The notes beneath the pieces were generated by a model, which saw only the letters and a list, made by a program, of their open reading frames with translations, was not told where the DNA came from and searched no databases. From positions 1-64,000 of the forward strand of contig QAKI01000051.1 in NCBI GenBank assembly GCA_003343905.1: 64,000 nucleotides of DNA. The letters are read 5' to 3'. The stretch is from Subdoligranulum variabile (GTDB taxonomy: Bacteria > Bacillota > Clostridia > Oscillospirales > Ruminococcaceae). The position numbers and the translations under genes are program-made. Below, piece after piece: positions 22,772-31,600 of this stretch (the first letter of the stretch is position 1; each line of letters opens with the position of its first letter).

Positions 22772-23215
22772 GTGACTCTGACTGATCTTGCGCGCCAGTT
22801 GCGCCCGCTGATCGAGCGGGCCGCGGCCAGTCTGGACGATTCCGACGCGCTGCAGGGCGTACAGCTTTTTCCCCGCTGGCGCGCGGGAATCGCCGTGGCG
22901 GTCGGGCAGCGGTACCAGTACAGCGGTGTGCTGTACAAAGTGCAGCAGGCCCACACCACGCAAGAAGGCTGGGAGCCGGACAAGACCCCGGCCCTGTGGG
23001 CGGCGGTGGCTGCGGACCCGCAACAGGGGACGCTGGACAACCCCATCCCGGCGGTGCGCGGAATGGAGTACACCTACGGGCTGTACTACAGCGACGGCGG
23101 GAAAATTTACCTGTGCAAACGTGCAGGCGAGGAGGACGGCGGCACGGTGGTGCTGCAATATCTACCCCACGAGTTAGTGGGGCAATACTTTGAGGAGGTC
23201 GAAAGTCATGAATAA
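22772..23215 (+). CDS. Phage protein with carbohydrate-binding (CBM5/12-type) domain (147 aa)
   Basis: The GTG start at 22772 follows GGGGGTGGAG. After an N-terminal helical part, residues 28-70 match the small chitin/cell-wall binding fold: RWRAGIAVAVGQRYQYSG, then KVQQAHTTQEGWEPDKTPAL. A second strand-rich part has YTYGLYYSDGGKIYLCKRAG. It likely binds cell-wall glycan, next to the endopeptidase gene, whose start lies in its last codons. It may be a fibre tip or lysis accessory. Confidence 0.75.
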   Translation: MTLTDLARQLRPLIERAAASLDDSDALQGVQLFPRWRAGIAVAVGQRYQYSGVLYKVQQAHTTQEGWEPDKTPALWAAVAADPQQGTLDNPIPAVRGMEYTYGLYYSDGGKIYLCKRAGEEDGGTVVLQYLPHELVGQYFEEVESHE

Positions 23216-24035
23216 CAATCAGATGTTACAGAGGGCTGAAAAGCTGGCTGCGGAAATGCAGACAGGCATCTATGCGGGACGCGCGCAGATCGTATACAGC
23301 TATGGCTGTTACGGTTACACCCGCGGCGGGGGCGCTACCTGGCACGGAGGGCTGGATCTGGTGGGACTGGATGATGAGTTCATTCGGATGCCTCCCTATA
23401 AGGGGCGAAAAGAGATTCAAGGCACAGTTACCCGCGCGCGGATCGTCACAGACCACAACGACAAAACATGGGAGTGGGGATATTACATTTGTGTCCAGCT
23501 GGATGCAGGCCAGACCCCCGATGAGATCAATTTCCTGTACTTCTGTCACTGCAAAGAACTTCTCGTCCAGGCGGGCCAGAAAGTAAGGACGGGAGACATC
23601 CTTGCCATCGTGGGGCAGACCGGCAATGCTGCCGGAGGATACGACCACTGCCACTTCGAGGCGCGCGCCACGGCCAGCGGCACGGGACTTGACCCCACGG
23701 ACTACAGCGGCACCGACAATGCAGTGGGCATCTATGGCAGCGTGCCCACGGCCGAGAATCCCGCACGGGATCTCAGCACTATCCCGAACAGCCAGCTGGA
23801 CGAAATCCAGCTGGTGACCATCGGGCCGCTGACCGCGGCTCAGATGCAGGAGGTGGACGCGCTGGCAGTGCAGCAAGGTCTGTCGGAGGATCGTTACCAA
23901 GTCATGACCGCTGGCGAGGGGTATAAGGTAGCCGTCCTGAGCGTCAGCAGCGGCGACGCTATGCAGTACATGGCTCTGGCCCAGCGCAACGGGTGGGACA
24001 AGCTACAGCGGTATGACAGCCGGTTTGTGGGATAA
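23208..24035 (+). CDS. Endolysin/virion peptidase, M23 family (275 aa)
   Basis: The ATG at 23208 has GGAGG seven bases upstream and overlaps the previous stop. The zinc ligands of M23 peptidases are present: H46 and D50 in WHGGLDLVG, and H147 and H149 in DHCHFEAR. The enzyme cleaves peptide cross-links of peptidoglycan. The C-terminal 80 residues (TAAQMQEVDALAVQQGLSED) look like a wall-binding or helical regulatory domain. The holin gene follows by 25 nt, so this is the lysis module. Confidence 0.85.
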   Translation: MNNNQMLQRAEKLAAEMQTGIYAGRAQIVYSYGCYGYTRGGGATWHGGLDLVGLDDEFIRMPPYKGRKEIQGTVTRARIVTDHNDKTWEWGYYICVQLDAGQTPDEINFLYFCHCKELLVQAGQKVRTGDILAIVGQTGNAAGGYDHCHFEARATASGTGLDPTDYSGTDNAVGIYGSVPTAENPARDLSTIPNSQLDEIQLVTIGPLTAAQMQEVDALAVQQGLSEDRYQVMTAGEGYKVAVLSVSSGDAMQYMALAQRNGWDKLQRYDSRFVG

Positions 24036-24060
24036 AACAGAACAATAGGAGGATACATAC

Positions 24061-24519
24061 ATGGAAAGCAACAACATTTTTGTTTGGGTCAAGGCGGCCG
24101 TTGCGGCTGTTGCAGGGGCGTTCGGAGCCGCTTTTGGCTGGATCGGCTGGCTTATCCTGGCATGGGTCATCTGCATGGCGCTGGACTGGATCAGCGGCAG
24201 TGCGGCGGCAGCGGCTAAGGGTCAGTGGAGCAGCGCAGCGGCTCGCGCGGGAATCTGGCACAAAGCCGGTATGGTCGTTGTGGTGATGGTGGCCGGGCTG
24301 GCGGATTGCGTGCTGGGCGTTGCTGTGGAGAATATGCCGATGCTGGGCATTGAGTACACGGTTCTGGTGTTGCCGGTGGTCTTGGTGTGGTACATCTTCA
24401 CCGAATTGGGGTCTATTGCCGAGAATGCGGTAGACATGGGTGCACCGGTTCCCGCATGGCTGACCAAGTTACTGGAAGTCGCGCGGAATGCTGCCGACCA
24501 TCAAGGTGACAGCGAGTAA
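24061..24519 (+). CDS. Holin, Cph1/toxin-secretion family (152 aa)
   Basis: The ATG at 24061 follows AATAGGAGG. It has three hydrophobic segments: residues 8-40 (AVAAVAGAFGAAFGWIGWLI), 65-85 (AGMVVVVMVAGLADCVLGVA), and 95-115 (LVLPVVLVWYIFTELGSI). The motif AxxxGIWHKAGMV and the end IAENAVDMGAPVP are characteristic of the phage holin family used with peptidoglycan hydrolases. It makes membrane holes at lysis time. The gene lies directly after the M23 endolysin. Confidence 0.85.
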   Translation: MESNNIFVWVKAAVAAVAGAFGAAFGWIGWLILAWVICMALDWISGSAAAAAKGQWSSAAARAGIWHKAGMVVVVMVAGLADCVLGVAVENMPMLGIEYTVLVLPVVLVWYIFTELGSIAENAVDMGAPVPAWLTKLLEVARNAADHQGDSE

Positions 24520-24548
24520 AAATAGTAGTGAGTTAGGAGCGAATGGGT

Positions 24549-25658
24549 ATGGCATTGAATATACCTCCGTATAGTGGGAGATATGCGGCGAAAAATCCGT
24601 CAGGACCAACTACAAGCGTGGGTGACCTGCTGAACCCACTGGGACCGTATGGGTCTAAGATTCCCTCCATATCGGCAGGAATCGCAGCTTCGAACCGGCC
24701 TTCGGGATCGTCTGGCGGGAGCTCGTACGGTGGGGGAAGCTATAGCTCTGGAGGCAGCTATAACCGGGGCGGCGGATCGTCCGGCGGAAGTGCTGCCACC
24801 AGCACGCCGACAGTTGCATCAAACCCGTATGCCGATTGGCTGGCACAGCAGCAGGCAGCGATCGAGGCGGCAGCCGCTGCCAAGAGACAGGCGGCTCAGG
24901 AAGCCTACGACCGAAGCATGGGGGCGCTGAACAGTGCATACGGAAACGCCAAAGATCTGCTGTCGCAAAACTATAACAGCAGCATCGGAACCATGACGGA
25001 GAGCTACAACAACGGCGTGGCCGGGGTGAACCGTCAGGCCGACAAAACGCAGAACCAGGCATACATCAACTACATGCTGAGCAAGAGGGATTTGCCGCAG
25101 ATGATGACGGCGCAGGGCCTGAACGGCGGTGCGGCAGAAAGTACGATGGCGGGCCTCATGAACAATTACGGAAACAGCCGGAACGAGATTGACGTGGGCC
25201 GAAACGCGAGCCTGGCAGAGATGCAGCAAAACTTCAACGCCAACAAGGCGAGCGCCCTGCAGGCGTACAATTCGGCGCTGGTGGATCTGGAAAACAGAAA
25301 AATGGCCTACCAGATGCAGTTGGAGCAGGCATTGCAGCAGGGTATTGTAAGCGCGGCCAATACGCGCTATGATGCGCTGGCGGATATTGGCAACACCTAC
25401 CTGGCCAATGCACAGGAGTGGGCCGGAAGCGTAGCAGATGCCGCTGCCGCCGCTGCTGCGACTACCTACACGGCGAACAACACACCGGCCAGCGTAAATG
25501 CCCAGCAGGGCGCCAGCGGCGCCGGAAGCACAAACTACAGCCTGATCAACCGGCTTTTTGGGACGGGCGCCGGCACGGATGATGTGATCACACAGTTGAG
25601 CGGGCTGGGGTACAGTGCCAACCAGATCCAGCAGATGCTGATGGGGTACACGGGATAA
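24549..25658 (+). CDS. Ejection (internal virion) protein (369 aa)
   Basis: The ATG at 24549 is preferred because TTAGGAG is nine bases upstream; ATG 24543 is also open. Residues 1-85 are Gly/Ser/Tyr-rich (SGGSSYGGGSYSSGGSYN). Then a long Ala/Gln/Asn-rich helical domain runs to about 290 (AAAAAKRQAAQEAYDRSMGA, LEMQQNFNANKASALQAYNS). It lacks a membrane span. Such helix-rich, low-complexity proteins after the lysis genes resemble podovirus ejection proteins released into the cell. The giant protein at 25670 probably acts with it. Confidence 0.6.
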   Translation: MALNIPPYSGRYAAKNPSGPTTSVGDLLNPLGPYGSKIPSISAGIAASNRPSGSSGGSSYGGGSYSSGGSYNRGGGSSGGSAATSTPTVASNPYADWLAQQQAAIEAAAAAKRQAAQEAYDRSMGALNSAYGNAKDLLSQNYNSSIGTMTESYNNGVAGVNRQADKTQNQAYINYMLSKRDLPQMMTAQGLNGGAAESTMAGLMNNYGNSRNEIDVGRNASLAEMQQNFNANKASALQAYNSALVDLENRKMAYQMQLEQALQQGIVSAANTRYDALADIGNTYLANAQEWAGSVADAAAAAAATTYTANNTPASVNAQQGASGAGSTNYSLINRLFGTGAGTDDVITQLSGLGYSANQIQQMLMGYTG

Positions 25659-25669
25659 AGGAGAATACA

Positions 25670-28600
25670 ATGGACATCAGTTTGGACTATATCAATCAGG
25701 TCATAGCCCGCAACGATGGCAGAAAGGGGGCGGGTGCCGGGAAGGCACCCGCCTCTTCTGACATTGACCCAAAGTTACAGGCAACGACCGGGGCGTTTCG
25801 CCCGCAGGATATTGCGGCGTTGCAGGAGCAGAAGCGGTATTGGACTGAGGCAATCGAGGATAAAAAGCAGCAACAGGCCCAGCAGCAGGCGTATCAGCAG
25901 GCATTGGCGCAGCACCGGCAGGATATGGCACAAATCAACCAGCGGGAGCGGCTACAGACTGCTATCAAAAGCGGGAACCGGGCGCAGCAGTATGACCGCG
26001 TGCAGGAGTATTTGGCAAACAATGAGAATGCGCGGAAGCTGTGGAATCTGGAGCATGGGATGAACACCAACCAGAACGCCGCGGCCCAGAGGATGAGAGA
26101 TGCACAAGCTCTGCGTGGACAAATGAGCGGTGCGGAGCTAAGTGCATACGAGGCGGCCGCAGAAGCGTACCGTCAGTATGGCGGATTGTATGCAGCAGGC
26201 CAGACCTTGAAAGATCTGATACAGGGCAGCCTTACCAACGCCGCCGGCAACCTGATCACCACGGTACAGGCAGCCAAACAGGACTGGGATGAGAGAACGG
26301 AAGCCCTGGAAAGTGTGTATGAGCAGCCGCGCAGCGCCAATCCACTGGAAGCATACGGACAGATCACCAATAACTACCGTGATGCACTGAAAAGGCAGGA
26401 AGAACAGCGCGCCCCGGAAAATACTTACAATGAAACGCTGAGTGGGCTGGAACTGGCTCGAAAGGGAAGCGAACAGGTACAGCGTGGCGGGGCAGCACTG
26501 ACCGGCGGCGGGAAAATGGTGTATGACCTTGCGGGCAGCATTGTATCCAACGCGCCGGCAATGGCACTGGCAGCGATCCCCGGAGTAGGACCTGCAGCCA
26601 GCCTGGGCACGCTGGGCGCCCAGGCCGCGGGCGGAAAAATTGATGAGCTGAGTGCACGCGGGATAGGGAACCGGGAAGCACTGGGACGGGGCCTTGTAAG
26701 CGGCATGATCGAATCCGCAACAGAAGTGCTGCCTGTGAGCAACTGGACAAAGATCATTCAGCAGGGTGGGAAAAGCGCACTGCGGAATATTGCCACGCAG
26801 GCGTTTGGCGAGGCGACCGAGGAAGGCGTGAGTTATATTGCCAATTACATTGCGAACAAGATGGCAAACGACCCGGAAGCAGAATTCAGCCTGCAAGACC
26901 TGGCATACAGTGCGGCCATGGGCGCGGCGTCTGGCGGAATATATGGCGCGGCGGGCACTGGCATCAACCGGGCAGTGAACCGGGTACGGAGCGCAGGCCA
27001 GAACACCGCGCAGCAAAGCGCACAGAATCAGCCCGGCGGGCAGGGAACAGCCCCGAAAGCGGGCGACAGCCACCAGGACGCTGCAACAATGCAACAGAGC
27101 ACCACGAACGCCGCACGGGCGCAACAGGACCAGTTGTTATCTACAGCACAGCAAGAAACAGGAAGCAGTGAGAACAGCGCGGCAGAAAACCCGCTGACCC
27201 AGTTGGTCCCCGGCGGGCGGCAGGCCCAGAGGGCTGCGGAAACGCAGCAGAATACTGTGAACGCTGTGCAGACGCGGCAGGATGGCCTGAACGCCGTGCA
27301 GGGAAACCCGCTGAACCAGCTATTCCCCGGCGAGACACAGGCACAGCAAACCGCAACGCCTTCCATGCAGGCAGCCGTTGCACAGGTACAGCAGAATACC
27401 GCGAACGCTGCGCAGGCGCAGCAAGAGGTGGTACGAACCAGCGCCGAACAGGTACAGCAGTGGGCCGAGGAAAACGAGAGTTTCAGCCCGGAAATGCGCA
27501 CACTTGCGGCGCAAAACTACCAGCCCGGCGGGAACGCCGCGCTGTATGAAACGGCTGTACAGAATTTTTATGACGCAGGAAGAAGCGGCGCGCTGAGCTA
27601 TGAGCAGGCCATGGACCTGAACGAGAACCGGGCGGCTGTATTACAGCAGGACGATGTGCTGCGCCGCGCCTGGGACTTGGGCCGCCGTGAAGCACAGGCG
27701 GTACAGGACGCCCCCGGCGCTGGTACGGTGGAAGGGCAGGTACAGTATGAATCCGGCGTGGAGCCGGGTGCCGTGTTGGACGATACAGTGCTGCAGGCGG
27801 CAGCCCGCAAACTGGGCGTGAACATCAAAGTAGTGCAGGAGTTGACCGATGACGCCGGGGGCAAAGCAAACGGACGGTGGGCAGCGGCCATGAGCGAGAT
27901 CGCGCTGGGAGAAAACAGTTCCAACGCCTACCAGACGCTTGCGCATGAACTGACCCACTACATGGGCAGCTACAATGCCGAGGGATGGGCGCGACTGCGG
28001 AGCAGCGCACTGGCATGGTATGCCCAGCAGGGCGGGCAGCGCACGGGCGAAGATATGGCCCGGTACGAAGCGGCCTATGGCGATTACGCCAAGGGTGCGG
28101 ACGAAGCGGCGCGCGATGTGCTGAGCGGCGTGATGAGCGCCGAGGGCGGAACCCGCAGCTTTTTGGCCTATTTGAGCACCGAGAGCGGCTACACCGTGCA
28201 GGAACAGAAAACCATTTTGCAGACGTTGCGGGATATGCTGGACACACTGCTGGAAAAGGTGCGGGGCCTGCTGCGCGGCGGCGACGCCACGCAGACCGCC
28301 GCCCGGGCGCGGCAGATGGCAGAACAGGCAGACCAGTTGGAAGCCCGGCGGGCACTGATCAACGACTACCTGTATGAATTGGACGCCGCCCGGCAGAACG
28401 CCAAAAAGACCGGTTTGCAGTCGAATGCAAATGAAAACGCCCCGGCGGCAAGCCGAGGCGAAGAGTATAGCATCAACCCGGAGTTCGACCGGGAGATACG
28501 AGAGTGGGACGCAGAGGGGCGCAATGAAAGCAAAATCTTTACCCTGGGTACCACCGGCGAGGCGCTGAAAAGCATCGGCGTGCGCGACCGCGGTATCGTG

Positions 28601-31600
28601 ATGGTGAGCGGCAAGATTCGCAAAATCCTACACGACCACCCCAGTATGACGTTGGACATGATCCGGCAGATCCCCGCGATGCTGGAACACCCGGCGCTGG
28701 TACTGGAAAGCCAGGGCGGAAGTATGCGGCCTGAGACGAAGCAGAACAGCCGGATCGTCGTTGTGGGGACCGTCACGGATGCTAAAGGGACCCCGGTGCT
28801 CTGTGCTCTGGATTTGGCGCCGGGTTCCCGGCAGGATATGGAATTGGGTTTGCAGGACTTCAACAAAGTCAGCAGCGCCTACGCCAAGGACGTGAACCCC
28901 AAAGGCTTCTTAGAAAAGAGCAACGTGCTGTATGCGTCCCCGGACACAAAAATAACCCAGGCCGCGCTCAGTTCCTTCGGCTTCAAATTGGCCTCGTCAG
29001 AACTGAACCGTCTGGGTTCTATAGGTAAGATAACATACGACGGCGGAAAAGTCAAGATGCAGGGCATGCCGGTCCGTCAGATGTGGGAAGCTGAAAAGCA
29101 GTCATCGTCTGCGAAAGTCAATGATACTGCGGAGCAGGACCAGAAGAATGCCAACACTGACGGCAGGAAGGAGTACAGCCGGAAAGGTGGGCAGGCGCTT
29201 GAACTGACCGCAGAACAGCGGCGGCACCGGAATGCGGAAGCGGAAAACCGAAAGCTGGCACAGGAGAAAACCCGCATGGCGGACCAGATCGAACTGCTGA
29301 AGCAGGAAACACGCCTGAGCGGCGGGCACCTGATGGACACAAAAGCAGTGCATGAAGTGGCCGCCCGCGTGATAAAAAATGCAAATTCCCGGTATGACAC
29401 GGTACAGCTGGAGCGGGAACTGCGGCGCGTGTATGAGAGCATGAGCCGCGGAAAGGTGAACGGTGTCCAGGAAGCCATGGAAACCCTGACAGACCTGGCA
29501 CGCGGCATACTGAGCCAGCAGCGGCCCGGCGTGAACCAGGCGCGTGAAGTGTACAAACCCCTGCTGGACAAGGTGCGGACCGCAGACTGGACCGTACGAA
29601 AAGGCAGCCCGCTGTACCAGGACCTGATGGACCTGTACGGAGATGGCCCCAACGGAAAATCATGGGGCAATGTGCGCAGGGCGCTGTTTGGGCGTATAAA
29701 CGTCAAGCTGGCCGAAGAAGGCGGCGCAAGCGGGCGTATCGACACGCTGTTCGATGAACTGGCCGGGGAATGGCCGGGCATTATTGACCGGGAAGCTGCC
29801 CCGGCGGACAACATCCAGCGCGTGATGGAAATATACGACGAGGTGCGGGACGGGGCCGCCTATGACCTGGAAACGGGCATGAGCGAAGAGGAACAGGCGG
29901 CCTATTTAGCGCAGGACCTGTACGACGCCTACCTGAGCATGCCGCGGCGACAGACCTATGCCGACCGCAGCGCGGCACAGGCCGAGGCGCTGACCAGACA
30001 GTACCGGCAGGAGAAAGCGCAGGCGCTGCGGGAGCAGAAAGCCGAATATGAGCAGAAGCTGGAAGAACAGCGGAAATGGGCGCGGGACCGTATGGCGGAA
30101 CTGAACGACCAGTACAAGGCCGCGAAAGAAGCCCACGACCAGAAACTCATCATAAAAACGCACAACAAGATCGTTAAAGCCCGGGCGCAGGCCGACGAAA
30201 AGCTGCTGCGCCGCAGAGCCGCCCTTGAATTACAGTGGGCCAAGAAGCGGGAACGCTCCGCTGCGGCGCAGGAGCGGCGGCGCGTGCAGAAAAGTGTGCA
30301 GGCGCTGCATCGCTGGATGACGAAGCCCACGGAACAGCAGCACGTGCCGGTCCGGATGCAGCAGAAGGTTTTGAACCTGCTGAACAGCCTGAACATGAAT
30401 GTGGGTCGGGAAGGAACCGCAACGGCCATGCGCTGGCAGGAGGTCATGAAAGACATCCAGCTGATGGCACAGGATGCGCTGGCCGCCGACAGCGGCATGG
30501 CGGAAACGGACGCCTATGCAGACTTTGACCCGGACCTGCCTGCTATGATTAAAGAACTGATCGACAGCACCGATACGCTGAACGTAGCGAAAATGAAGAG
30601 CTACCAGCTGAAACAGCTGGCCGATATACTGACCAGCATGCAGACGAGCATCCGCAACGCCAACAAGATGATGAGCGACGCCAGGAAGGCCGAAGTGGAG
30701 GAAATTGGCCTGCGCAGCGCCCAGGACATGGACAATGAGCGGGCAAAGCTGCTGAAAACCCGGAAAGGATGGGCCAAAAAAGCGGCGGACAGCAGGATCG
30801 GCGACCAGTTGGGCGGCATGCTGGGTTTGGATATGATGGACGCACGGCGGTACTTCCACACTTTAGGAAAGACGGCGGAGGAAAAAATCTACGAACCGCT
30901 GCGCCGCGGGTTTGACAAGCGCGTGTGGCTGCTCGACAGCGCCCAGAAAGCCTTTGCGGAGATCAAGGGAAAAACCGACATACGCAGGTGGACAGGGGAG
31001 AAAGCGGAAACGCAGACCTTTACCGTGCGCACCAAGCCGGATACCAGCGGAAAAACAAAAGAGGTAAAGCTCAAACTGACAGTGGGCCAGCGCATGGAAC
31101 TGTACAACCTGAGCCAGCGCCCCCAGGCAAGGGAGCACTTGATGGAGGGCGGCATCACGCTGCTGGACGACAAGGGCAAAAAAGCAAGCGACCGTATAAA
31201 CCTTACGCCGGAAAAGCTGGCCGAGATCACCGGCAGCCTGACGAACGAGCAAATACAGATGGCCCGGAAAATGAGCGAGTACCTGAGCGCCCAGGACGGC
31301 CCGGCAGGCTGGGGCAATGAGGTGAGCCGGAAACTGTACGGACTGGACAAGTTTACCGAGCGGCATTACTGGCCCATCAAAACCGACAGCAACCAGAACA
31401 GAACCAACGACGCGACAGACGGCGGAAAACCGGGATTCTGGGCGGTCAAAAACAGCGGATTTACCAAGGGATTACAGAAAAACGCAAACAACAGCCTACT
31501 GGTGGGGGATGCGTTCAACACCTGGACGGACCACGTGGCCGAGATGGCGACCTATAACGCATGGTGCATACCTTTGAGTGACGCCATGAAGTGGTACAAC